From a virus, in IMG/VR virus record IMGVR_UViG_3300017746_000095, positions 1 to 28,947 of that record: a stretch of DNA of 28,947 nt; one strand, given 5' to 3'. A program made the translations under genes and the position numbers. The notes under the pieces were generated by a model. The model was not told the origin of the DNA, searched no databases, and saw only the letters and a list, made by a program, of their open reading frames with translations. This document shows positions 21,507-28,667 of the stretch, piece by piece. Numbering within the stretch: position 1 is the stretch's first letter; each line of letters opens with the position of its first letter.

Positions 21507-22087
21507 TGAAATTATTTGTTTATGGAACATTAAAAAAAGAAGGCGCTAACCATAGGTTTTTAAATAAATCTAAATACTTAGGAGAGCATAAAATAAGTAA
21601 TTTCGTATTGTTTGATATGGGTTTCGGTTTTCCTTACTTAAAAACTCTAACTGGAGACTTTGATGAAGACGAGTTTGTATACGGAGAAGTCTACGAAATA
21701 GATAAAAAAACATTATCTAATATAGATAGATTAGAAGGTCACCCCAACCACTATAGAAGAATATTAATTAATTATGGTAAGGAAGTTGCTGGTATGTTTA
21801 CGTATGTAACTACTTACAATTATATTCCTGAAGCAGCTTCCATATTAAGGTATGGTTATTGGCCTATAGCGAAAAAGATTAAAGTGATTATTGATGGTAG
21901 GAAATATTATGATACGGCAGACAAATTAGTATTCCACATGAGATTTTTCGATGGAGATAGAACACCAACTAATAAAAGTTATATGGACTTAGTGCAAGAA
22001 CGTAGTCTATTGAATTTAAATACTTATTATGAAGAATTATTTATAAGAGATTGTATTCATAATAACATAATAAAGGAGGTATTATAG
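21506..22087 (+). CDS. gamma-glutamylcyclotransferase/AIG2-like protein
   Basis: 193 aa, TAATG overlap. V-Y-G-T-L-K-K (5-11) with a nearby N-H (15-16) forms the substrate loop of the GGCT fold. G-E-V-Y-E-I-D (60-66) and I-D-R-L-E-G-H-P (73-80) carry the expected catalytic Glu (E77), and H-Y-R-R follows. This family removes or rearranges gamma-glutamyl groups, releasing 5-oxoproline. The C-terminal part (about 115-193) is an extension beyond the usual 110-130 aa fold. As third gene of the trio it may trim or proofread glutamyl-amide products. Confidence 0.85.
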   Translation: MKLFVYGTLKKEGANHRFLNKSKYLGEHKISNFVLFDMGFGFPYLKTLTGDFDEDEFVYGEVYEIDKKTLSNIDRLEGHPNHYRRILINYGKEVAGMFTYVTTYNYIPEAASILRYGYWPIAKKIKVIIDGRKYYDTADKLVFHMRFFDGDRTPTNKSYMDLVQERSLLNLNTYYEELFIRDCIHNNIIKEVL

Positions 22088-22124
22088 AATAAAACATCTA
22101 ATATAAAACACAACTACAATATGG

Positions 22125-22164
22125 AAAAAAGCTCTAATTAATTTTTAGGGCTTTTTTGTTTTAT
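22125..22164 (+). terminator. intrinsic terminator after the amidoligase trio
   Basis: A 13-bp stem: AAAAAAGCTCTAA (22125-22137) pairs with TTAGGGCTTTTTT (22145-22157, one G-T pair) around a 7-base loop, and the right arm runs into TTTTTTGTTTT. It lies 38 bases after the GGCT-like stop and separates the early and late units. The A-tract on the left means it could also act on the - strand, although no - strand genes are seen. Confidence 0.8.
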
Positions 22165-22186
22165 TAAAGCACTATATTTTTATAAA
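22160..22186 (+). promoter_or_regulatory. candidate late promoter
   Basis: TTTATT (22160-22165), 15 bases, TATAAA (22181-22186), directly after the terminator and before the packaging genes. The stretch is so AT-rich that other box choices are possible, and the GTGAATACT box of promoters A and B is absent, so it may be a different class. Position is the main argument. Confidence 0.3.
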
Positions 22187-22213
22187 TTATAAAGTACAAT
22201 TATAGTAGGAATT

Positions 22214-22393
22214 ATGTCTAAATCTAAAGAAGGTACAGCGCTTACTACTGAATTAGTAGGCATAAGAAACTTAAAAACAACAGGTAATTACCGCTTGGAA
22301 TTTGATGTTTTTGAGATTGATTCGCATAAGGTAGCAGAATTAATAATGAAGTTAAATAAAGCTTTTATGATGGGATTAGTGGAGATTGATTAG
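22214..22393 (+). CDS. small hypothetical protein, first gene of packaging operon
   Basis: 59 aa, TAGGA upstream of the ATG at 22214, TAG at 22391-22393, and the terminase small subunit ATG immediately after. Strand-strand-helix appearance: L-V-G-I-R-N-L, Y-R-L-E-F-D-V-F-E, then V-A-E-L-I-M-K-L-N-K-A-F. No family is recognised. Position before the terminase genes suggests late expression. Confidence 0.55.
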   Translation: MSKSKEGTALTTELVGIRNLKTTGNYRLEFDVFEIDSHKVAELIMKLNKAFMMGLVEID

Positions 22394-22726
22394 ATGAGTA
22401 TCAAACAGGAGGAAAACAGGACGTCTGATGGAAGATTTAAAAAAGGTGTGAGTGGTAATCCTGATACTAAATTTAAGAAAGGACAATCAGGTAATCCTAA
22501 CGGCAGAAGAAACGCTTATACTGATTTAATAAAAGATTTTAGCTTTAATAAAGTAGGAGAAAAAGAAAGAAGGGAAGTAGTTGTTAGTAAATTATTCCAA
22601 TTAGCAGAACGCGGAGATTTAAGGGCTATACAATTTATAGTAGAGAGATTAGAAGGAAAAGCTTTAGAACGCCAAGAACGTACAACTAAATCAGAACCAA
22701 TACAAGTAATGGTTATTGATGATTGA
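22394..22726 (+). CDS. terS: terminase small subunit (DUF5681-like)
   Basis: 110 aa, with GGAG just upstream. The N-terminus holds two tandem copies of the F-K-K-G-x-S-G-N-P motif (16-24 and 27-35) followed by N-G-R-R, the mark of the DUF5681 family found before large terminases. The C-terminal half is helical (L-F-Q-L-A-E-R-G-D-L-R-A-I-Q-F-I-V-E-R-L-E-G-K). Likely binds the packaging start site on phage DNA and hands it to the large subunit, whose gene overlaps by 8 bases. Subunit assignment comes from family and context. Confidence 0.75.
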   Translation: MSIKQEENRTSDGRFKKGVSGNPDTKFKKGQSGNPNGRRNAYTDLIKDFSFNKVGEKERREVVVSKLFQLAERGDLRAIQFIVERLEGKALERQERTTKSEPIQVMVIDD

Positions 22727-23921
22727 ATGGACAGTAAATAAAACTAGAAGGAAAATATTGAACGACCCTTCTCGGTTTAAAGTGATTGTTGCTGGTCGAA
22801 GATGGGGTAAAACAGTTTTGAGTTTAATGTATTTACTTAAGGATGAATTTAAACCTAATGAACGACGTTTCTATATTACACCTACATACCGACAAGGAAA
22901 GATGATTGTATTTCCTGTATTGCGTCAGATGTTTAATGGATTTGTAGGAGCTAAATTAAATGAATCTGAGATGAGTGTTGTATTTGAAAATGGTGCGGAA
23001 CTTTCAGTAAAAGGAGCAGATAACGAGAACAACTTAAGAGGCGTAGAACTTACTAAGTGCGTTATGGATGAAATGGCTTATATTAAACCTCATGTATGGG
23101 AAGAAATTATATATCCAATGTTAACAACAACACAGGGAAAGGTATTATTTATAGGAACACCTAGCGGCTATGATATGATGTATGAATTATATAGTAAAGG
23201 GCAATCAGACCCCGAATGGAAAAGCTGGCAGTTTAAAACTATAGATGGTGGGTTCGTACCTAAAGAGGAAATAGAAAGAGCAAAAAGAACAATGGATGAG
23301 GTTGTATTTAGGCAAGAGTTTGAGGGTTCTTTTGAAACTACTGGTAACAGAGCTGCTTATAATTTTGATAGAGACACTCATGTTATTAAAGCCGCAGAAC
23401 TATCTAAAGATTTATGGTGGGGCGTTGATTTTAACGTGGACTATATGACTGCTACATTAGCATGTACTTACTCTGATTCCACAATACATTTTTTTGATGA
23501 AATTAGATTAAAAAATAGTAACACAGAAGAGTTGTCTATAGCTATGAAAAAAATCGCACCTAATATTGAATGTTATCCTGACCCAGCAGGGAAAGCACGT
23601 TCAACAACATCAAGGCGCTCCGATCATCAAATACTTAGAGATCATTCTTTCTTAATCAGGGCTAAGAAATCTCATCCAAGTCATATAGACCGCTTGAATG
23701 CTTTAAATAGAAAGTTGAAAGATGCTGAAGGTAATATTGGAATGACCGTTGACCCTAGTTGTATATATTTAATAAAGGACTTAGAGCAATGTCAAAGAGA
23801 TAAAAGGGGAGGGTTAGATAAATCAGATATGAATCTCACTCACGCTTTAGACGCTTGCTCATATGGTGTCAGTCATAAGTTTCCTATACGTAAGATGATA
23901 GGTACGAGTGTAAGTTGGTGA
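22719..23921 (+). CDS. terL: terminase large subunit
   Basis: 400 aa from the ATG at 22719; a TTG three bases earlier is unlikely. ATPase part: Walker A A-G-R-R-W-G-K-T (25-32), Walker B C-V-M-D-E (114-118), coupling motif region G-T-P-S-G (146-150). Nuclease part of the RNase H fold: D237 (G-V-D-F-N), D288 (Y-P-D-P-A-G-K-A) and D378 (H-A-L-D-A). It pumps DNA into the prohead and cuts it. The length is compact for the family (often 420-550). Packaging type (cos or headful) cannot be told safely from sequence here. Confidence 0.95.
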   Translation: MIEWTVNKTRRKILNDPSRFKVIVAGRRWGKTVLSLMYLLKDEFKPNERRFYITPTYRQGKMIVFPVLRQMFNGFVGAKLNESEMSVVFENGAELSVKGADNENNLRGVELTKCVMDEMAYIKPHVWEEIIYPMLTTTQGKVLFIGTPSGYDMMYELYSKGQSDPEWKSWQFKTIDGGFVPKEEIERAKRTMDEVVFRQEFEGSFETTGNRAAYNFDRDTHVIKAAELSKDLWWGVDFNVDYMTATLACTYSDSTIHFFDEIRLKNSNTEELSIAMKKIAPNIECYPDPAGKARSTTSRRSDHQILRDHSFLIRAKKSHPSHIDRLNALNRKLKDAEGNIGMTVDPSCIYLIKDLEQCQRDKRGGLDKSDMNLTHALDACSYGVSHKFPIRKMIGTSVSW

Positions 23922-23986
23922 AAAATATTTTAAAAGCTGCAAGGGGAAAATTGCTAAACAATACAAGAGGAATTAAAGATGTATAA
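23918..23986 (+). CDS. possible tiny basic peptide between terminase and portal
   Basis: GTG overlapping the terminase stop (GTGA) opens 22 codons to TAA at 23984-23986, overlapping the portal ATG by 8 bases. The peptide is basic (KNILKAARGKLL). Overlap pattern fits the genome, but the size is small and a GTG is common by chance, so it may only be a coupling leader. Confidence 0.25.
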   Translation: MKNILKAARGKLLNNTRGIKDV

Positions 23987-25349
23987 TTTTGGAAAATCTG
24001 TAAATAGAGTAGTGATCCCTGAACTATCAGAACAAGCAGTATTACAAAGTGTTAAAGATGCTGGTAGGAACTATGTCGAACAGGAACATTATAATTTAAT
24101 GGAATCATTAGACTTTTACTATAATCAAAACCTTGATTCTCATTTAGAGCCTTGGTTTGCTAGTGAGTCATTGAGCCAAGTTCCACCTTTTATAAGTTCT
24201 TGCGTTCCTAGATTTGCAAAAGCGCGTATGATGTTATATAAGCAGGATCCTAAAAGACTAATAGGTGGAGAGAAAAATGACATGTATGATGAATTGGCTT
24301 ATAAATTAAATTCTAAAACTAGAGAATTTGCTGAATTATCTTGGCTTTTAGGTTGTTGTTATTTTAAATCAAGATTCAATGACAGGTATCAAAGATTAGA
24401 ATATGAGGTACTACCTAAGGTACAAGAATATTATTTTAATGGAGAATCAGAGCCTTATGGTTATTCTTATGAAATAGAAAGCTATGAGTATGATAATAAA
24501 AGATTCGTATTTTGGTCTGAAGATAGAGATGGTGTCCAAGGCATGCATTTTGAATACGATCAAAAAGGTAAAAGATATGCGGTAGAGGGTAACCCCGACA
24601 TGGTAAATCCTTTTGGTATAGTTCCTATTAGTAAAATTGAGATGACTAAAGGCAGTTACGATGTAACAAGAACTGCTTTACATATTGCTATTGCTATGAC
24701 TGAAATTGCTCTATCTGTTCGCTTTAGATTAGGTCAAGCTGTTTTTACAGGTATTGAAGAAGGGCAAAGTAAGTTAACTGCAGGAATAGATAATGCTTAT
24801 GTACTACCTGAAGGAGCGTCATTTAATTATGTAACTCCTGGTGGCAATCTAGTTGAGTTAATAGAAGCCACTAAATCTATGGCAAATCAAGTAGCAGAAA
24901 ACAACCAGTTGAGAATTAGGTGGGGTGATTCATCTGGTAATGCACCAAGCGGTGAAGCTTTAAAAATATTAGAGATAGAAAATCTAGAAGCGAGAGAAAG
25001 CGACATTTCTTATTTTAGGGAATGGGAAAATAACAGATATAATATTGATAAAAAGATATTGGAAACTTATAATATAGTTAACTTATCAGAAGATTATTCT
25101 GTAGACTTTTCTGAGATATCGTTTCCTATGTCACCTAAAGAAGAGCGAGAGTGGTTAAGTTGGAAGCTGGATAATAATGTTATGACTCAAAAAGATCTTT
25201 TATTATATTTCAATCCTGACATTTCCGACGAAGAATTAGAAACAAAAATGGCCAATATAATACAAGAGAATCAAACTGTAGCAGCAAGTCAACAACCACA
25301 ATCAACATTTCAAAGAATATTAAATGGCACAAGTACAACCAGCAGTTGA
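23979..25349 (+). CDS. portal protein
   Basis: 456 aa, AAGAGGA upstream. Forms the 12-mer ring at one capsid vertex through which DNA enters and leaves. The layout, an N-terminal helical clip (D-F-Y-Y-N-Q-N-L-D), a beta middle, a long helix region (about 290-350, S-M-A-N-Q-V-A-E-N-N-Q-L-R-I-R-W-G with S-G-E-A-L-K) and a Q/E/D-rich C-terminus, matches SPP1 gp6-type portals. It follows the terminase and precedes a gpF/SPP1-gp7-like head gene, as expected. Overlaps the next gene by 26 bases. Confidence 0.85.
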   Translation: MYNFGKSVNRVVIPELSEQAVLQSVKDAGRNYVEQEHYNLMESLDFYYNQNLDSHLEPWFASESLSQVPPFISSCVPRFAKARMMLYKQDPKRLIGGEKNDMYDELAYKLNSKTREFAELSWLLGCCYFKSRFNDRYQRLEYEVLPKVQEYYFNGESEPYGYSYEIESYEYDNKRFVFWSEDRDGVQGMHFEYDQKGKRYAVEGNPDMVNPFGIVPISKIEMTKGSYDVTRTALHIAIAMTEIALSVRFRLGQAVFTGIEEGQSKLTAGIDNAYVLPEGASFNYVTPGGNLVELIEATKSMANQVAENNQLRIRWGDSSGNAPSGEALKILEIENLEARESDISYFREWENNRYNIDKKILETYNIVNLSEDYSVDFSEISFPMSPKEEREWLSWKLDNNVMTQKDLLLYFNPDISDEELETKMANIIQENQTVAASQQPQSTFQRILNGTSTTSS

Positions 25350-26016
25350 TACTTTCATAAATGAAATAAAGGGTCTTGAAAAAAACTTCAATAAAGATCT
25401 CAATATTGCTATAGTTAATCTAAGCAGGGCTAGTGATACTCAACTTATAAACTCTATGGCACAACTAAATCTTTTTAATGAGATAATAGAAAAAGGATAT
25501 GGTAATGCTTTAAATAAGTTAGATGCTCAATATACCGCTCTACTTGAACAAGCTATCAAAGAAGCTGAAAAGCGTGGAGTAACGGCATTAAGTGGACCAG
25601 GTTTGCAGGGTTTAGAAGTGTTAAAGGATTTAAACATTGACAACCTACTTGATGAAGCTAATAGGCATTCTAATATATTAACACAGCAATTGTTTCAAAA
25701 CCTTTATGCTGGTTTACCACCTAATCAAATTATAGAAAATTTAGCAGGTACAAATTTAGCAAGCCACCAATTAGCAGTGGCGACTTATACTGGTATTAAA
25801 ACTTTCGATGATACCGCTAGGTATAAAATATTTGAAGGCTTAGATGTTAAATGGACTTATTTCGGCCCATTAGATGAAAGAACAAGGGATAGTTGCAGGA
25901 ATACTAAAGGGAATGAGCCTGAAGGTGGTTATACAGAAAAGCAGGTATTGTCAACCGAAACCCCTTTCGGGTTAAGAGGCGGTTATAATTGTCGTCATTC
26001 TTGGGAGGTAAGGTGA
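25324..26016 (+). CDS. head morphogenesis protein (Mu gpF/SPP1 gp7-like)
   Basis: 230 aa, ATG inside the portal 3' end. Long helices fill the first 150 residues. The C-terminal block has the family signature: W-T-Y-F-G-P-L-D-E-R-T-R-D-S-C-R (about 179-194), a G-N-E-P spacer, and G-G-Y-N-C-R-H-S-W (about 219-227). Cys and His here may bind metal. Such minor head proteins attach to the portal and enter the capsid in a few copies, and some are ejected. Shorter than SPP1 gp7 (about 300 aa). Confidence 0.8.
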   Translation: MAQVQPAVDTFINEIKGLEKNFNKDLNIAIVNLSRASDTQLINSMAQLNLFNEIIEKGYGNALNKLDAQYTALLEQAIKEAEKRGVTALSGPGLQGLEVLKDLNIDNLLDEANRHSNILTQQLFQNLYAGLPPNQIIENLAGTNLASHQLAVATYTGIKTFDDTARYKIFEGLDVKWTYFGPLDERTRDSCRNTKGNEPEGGYTEKQVLSTETPFGLRGGYNCRHSWEVR

Positions 26017-26468
26017 AATCTAAAGATATAATGCCCTTTGAAAAAAGAAAGTGGTTAGAACTTGGAGGTAAACTTGTTACAAGAATATTAGAAGATACTG
26101 AAAAGGGTATAAGCCAAGATGCTGCTGGTGGTAAATTTCGTAAGTACAGCGAAGATTATGAAAATAAAAAGAAAACAGGTAAAGCGGGACCGAAGGGAGT
26201 TTCTAATAATAAGCAAGTATCACCTCCAAACCTTAGATTAACAGGTGCGATGCTTAATTCGTTAAAGGCTCAAAAACCTACAAGCGAAAGTGTTGAATTA
26301 AATTATAGGGAAGGGTTAAAATTTGAGGGCAATGCTAAAAGAAAAAGAAATGTGTACGGGCTTAACAATAATAATGAAGAGTTTGTGAAGAAGTTTTTTA
26401 GAGAAGAAATAGATGATAGAATTATAAAATTTAGCAAAAAAGATATTATAGTTGATTTAAAAATATAA
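26013..26468 (+). CDS. virion morphogenesis-like protein (possible neck/tail completion)
   Basis: 151 aa from the GTG at 26013, which overlaps the upstream stop (GTGA) with GGGAGGT just before; an ATG at 26031 and a TTG at 25989 are alternatives. The pattern A-G-G-K-F-R-K-Y-S-E-D-Y, then L-R-L-T-G-A-M-L-N-S-L (about 80-90), and N-V-Y-G-L-N-N-N with E-E-F-V-K-K-F-F resembles phage virion morphogenesis proteins of the Mu gpG/P2 gpS type. Those act in tail completion or the neck, so its place within head genes is a little unusual. Confidence 0.55.
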   Translation: MKSKDIMPFEKRKWLELGGKLVTRILEDTEKGISQDAAGGKFRKYSEDYENKKKTGKAGPKGVSNNKQVSPPNLRLTGAMLNSLKAQKPTSESVELNYREGLKFEGNAKRKRNVYGLNNNNEEFVKKFFREEIDDRIIKFSKKDIIVDLKI

Positions 26469-26536
26469 TTTTATTATAGCTGTTTCAAAAAATATTAGTA
26501 TTTAATTAAATTTAATTAACTAAAGAGGAAGACAGA

Positions 26537-27073
26537 ATGTCTGAAACTACAACAGAAACAGTACAAGATAACGTACAAGAGGTGACTCCTAACAGTCAGA
26601 ATGAAACTAATGAAACGCCTGATGTCAATAGTTTTATAGCTGAAAGCAAAAAGTATAGAAGTAGGGCACAAGAAGCAGAAGCCAAATTGAATGAATTAAC
26701 TAAAAACCTTGAGAAACAAGAGGAAGAAAAGTTAGTTCAGCAAAATAAGTGGGAAGAATTAGCAACAAAACGCCAGTCAGAATTAGATTCTATTAAATCT
26801 GATTATGAAAGGTTGATGGCTGCTGAAGAAGCTTACAAAGAAGAGCTTTTGAGTGCTTTAAGTGAAGGAGAAAGAGAATCTTTTAAAGATTTGACAACTA
26901 CCCAACTTAAAGTTATTACAGATAAAATTAATAATCAATCTCAAGATGTAGTAGCTACAAGTTCTACCCCTGCTAGATCATCAAACCCCAGTAATAAGGA
27001 TTGGGTTAATATGTCTTCTGAAGAGAGAAGATCTAATTGGGGAAGTATCTTACAAAGCTACGTTAAGAGATAA
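26537..27073 (+). CDS. capsid scaffold protein
   Basis: 178 aa, AGAGGA upstream. Acidic and polar start (S/T/E/N/Q, residues 1-30), then a long coiled coil (about 35-100, with A-E-A-K-L-N-E-L-T-K-N-L-E-K-Q-E-E-E) and a basic C-terminal stretch with R-R-S-N-W-G. Placement directly before the major capsid gene and this charge pattern are typical of scaffolding proteins, which hold capsid subunits in shape and leave before maturation. The 68-base gap upstream is AT-rich and could hold a weak promoter. Confidence 0.8.
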   Translation: MSETTTETVQDNVQEVTPNSQNETNETPDVNSFIAESKKYRSRAQEAEAKLNELTKNLEKQEEEKLVQQNKWEELATKRQSELDSIKSDYERLMAAEEAYKEELLSALSEGERESFKDLTTTQLKVITDKINNQSQDVVATSSTPARSSNPSNKDWVNMSSEERRSNWGSILQSYVKR

Positions 27074-27090
27074 AAACTTAAGGTAAAACA

Positions 27091-27987
27091 ATGGCAAAAC
27101 ATTATCAAGGCAATCCTGTCACAACAACCACCGATCAGCATTTCATACCTGAAATTTGGGCTGATGGAATTTATAAGTTCTTTGAAAGAAAAACAGTTTT
27201 CAGAGGATTAATAGATGACTATTCCGCATTAGTTGGTTCAAAAGGTTATGGAGACGCAATCAATATCCCAGAAATGAGTTTAATTAGTGCTAGTGATAAA
27301 TCAGCAGGTTCTGATGTATCTTACGACGCAACTGCAACAACTACAACTCAGTTATCAATTAATAAGCACAAATATGTAGCAAAGCTTTTTGAAGATGTCG
27401 CTCAAATACAGTCTGAGGCTGATCTAGTCTCTAAGTATTCAAGAATGATGGGTGAAGCTTTAGCTCGTCAGGTTGATGCTGATATTTGGGGCGAATTAGA
27501 CGGATTAAATGCATCTCAAGCATTATCTGCTGATGATACATTAACTGCTGCAGTTTTTGAATCAGCTCTCGCTACACTAGGTGAGGCCGATGTGCCTTAC
27601 ATGGACGGTGAATGTGCAATGGTTGTTAATCCAACTTTATTTGCAGACATCCTTAATCCTAGCGCTGGTATCGCTCAGTATTTCATCAGAAATGATGCGG
27701 TCGGAGAAGGTAACAGAGGACTAAGATCAGGAATGGTTGGTTCATTGTACGGCATTGATGTATATATGAGCAATACTGTTTCAACTGCTGGTACAAGTTC
27801 TACAATACCAGGTGCTATCTTCCATAAAAGTGCTGCTGTATTTGCTTCACAACAGGAAGTTAGAGTTCAGTCAGAATATTCTGTTGACGCTTTGGGTACA
27901 AAAGTTGTATCTGACTTATTATACGGAGTCAAATTGATTGACGATTCTGATAACAAGAAAGGTGTTAAGTTTACTAACGTAGACTAA
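27091..27987 (+). CDS. major capsid protein (HK97 fold)
   Basis: 298 aa, AAGG upstream. N-terminal arm (F-I-P-E-I-W-A-D-G-I-Y-K-F-F-E-R), E-loop-like region (G-D-A-I-N-I-P-E-M), a spine-helix-like stretch (Y-S-R-M-M-G-E-A-L-A-R-Q-V-D-A-D-I-W), V-V-N-P-T-L-F-A-D-I and the P-domain strand G-S-L-Y-G-I-D-V-Y-M-S-N near 210-222 follow the HK97-like capsid pattern. Position after scaffold and before a decoration-like gene fits. There is no fused protease domain or long delta region. A hairpin follows the stop (28003-28036). Confidence 0.85.
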   Translation: MAKHYQGNPVTTTTDQHFIPEIWADGIYKFFERKTVFRGLIDDYSALVGSKGYGDAINIPEMSLISASDKSAGSDVSYDATATTTTQLSINKHKYVAKLFEDVAQIQSEADLVSKYSRMMGEALARQVDADIWGELDGLNASQALSADDTLTAAVFESALATLGEADVPYMDGECAMVVNPTLFADILNPSAGIAQYFIRNDAVGEGNRGLRSGMVGSLYGIDVYMSNTVSTAGTSSTIPGAIFHKSAAVFASQQEVRVQSEYSVDALGTKVVSDLLYGVKLIDDSDNKKGVKFTNVD

Positions 27988-28002
27988 TAACCTAATACAA
28001 TC

Positions 28003-28036
28003 TAGGGGAGTTGTTTGGCGACTGCTCCCCTATTTT
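28003..28036 (+). terminator. hairpin after the capsid gene, partial terminator
   Basis: TAGGGGAG (28003-28010) and CTCCCCTA (28025-28032) make a perfect 8-bp GC-rich stem with a 14-base loop, followed by TTTT and then AC. The U-tract is short, so it may reduce rather than stop transcription, or protect capsid mRNA 3' ends. Confidence 0.6.
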
Positions 28037-28048
28037 ACGGAGATTAAT

Positions 28049-28267
28049 ATGCAATATTGGTTAAATAAAATTACAAATAGAATGGAAAGGTTGGAAGAGG
28101 AGCTGCTTAAAAAACACCCAGAGAAGCTTGAAAGTCTTGAAAGGCAAGGATATATAAGGGTAGTCAGCGAATACAACCACGAGCAGTACAATAAGAGCCC
28201 CAAAAAGGTATCTATAAAGAAAACGATTAAGAAGGTTGCTAAGAAAGTGACTAAAAAGAAAAAATAA
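28049..28267 (+). CDS. small lysine-rich protein
   Basis: 72 aa, CGGAG upstream. A helical N-terminal half (R-M-E-R-L-E-E-E-L-L-K-K-H) precedes an extremely basic C-terminal tail (about 50-72, nearly half Lys) that could bind DNA or the capsid interior. No family is recognised. It lies between the capsid and decoration-like genes, in a gap bounded by two hairpins. Confidence 0.55.
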   Translation: MQYWLNKITNRMERLEEELLKKHPEKLESLERQGYIRVVSEYNHEQYNKSPKKVSIKKTIKKVAKKVTKKKK

Positions 28268-28268
28268 T

Positions 28269-28300
28269 ACAAAGCATAGACAGTCTCGTTCACGCTTTGT
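28269..28300. repeat. 7-bp inverted repeat between the Lys-rich and decoration-like genes
   Basis: ACAAAGC (28269-28275) and GCTTTGT (28294-28300) are perfect inverted copies around an 18-base loop that contains AGAC-A-GTCT. No T-tract follows, so a transcript-stabilising hairpin or a simple structure is more likely than a terminator. Confidence 0.4.
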
Positions 28301-28322
28301 CATAGCTTAGAGAGGAAGAAAA

Positions 28323-28667
28323 ATGGCAGACTTACACACATATTCAGTACAAGAATCACTTAATGCAACAACAGGCGGTCAATGGACAGTTTCAAGTGCT
28401 GGCACCGCAGGAAGTTCAGCAGACGTTGCGAATACAATTCATAAATCATTATTAAGTAATACAGGAACACTAGGTATTTATAGTGCAGTAGAGATTTATT
28501 TTAACTTTGCTACATCAGAAACAAATGTAAATGCTAGTAATGATATGATTATTCCAAAGAATACAATGACTTTTATTACAGTCCCTAGAGGATTAGGACT
28601 AACAATATATTTTAATTACAATTCTACCAGTACAACTACTGGTGCAGTAAGATTGGTGGAGTGTTAA
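28323..28667 (+). CDS. small beta-rich structural protein, possible head decoration
   Basis: 114 aa, AGAGGA upstream. It is rich in S, T, A, G and N, with alternating hydrophobic strands (A-V-E-I-Y-F-N-F-A, M-T-F-I-T-V-P-R-G-L-G, T-I-Y-F-N-Y-N), as in small capsid decoration proteins. It sits two genes after the capsid gene and directly before a fibre-like gene. The role is inferred from composition and position, and a tail or fibre-related role is possible. Confidence 0.5.
   Translation: MADLHTYSVQESLNATTGGQWTVSSAGTAGSSADVANTIHKSLLSNTGTLGIYSAVEIYFNFATSETNVNASNDMIIPKNTMTFITVPRGLGLTIYFNYNSTSTTTGAVRLVEC

Noticed and set aside
28030-28303. Two - strand frames of 80-87 codons
   Set aside because: They are antisense to the Lys-rich gene (Lys codons read as Phe/Leu on the other strand), with no start signals.
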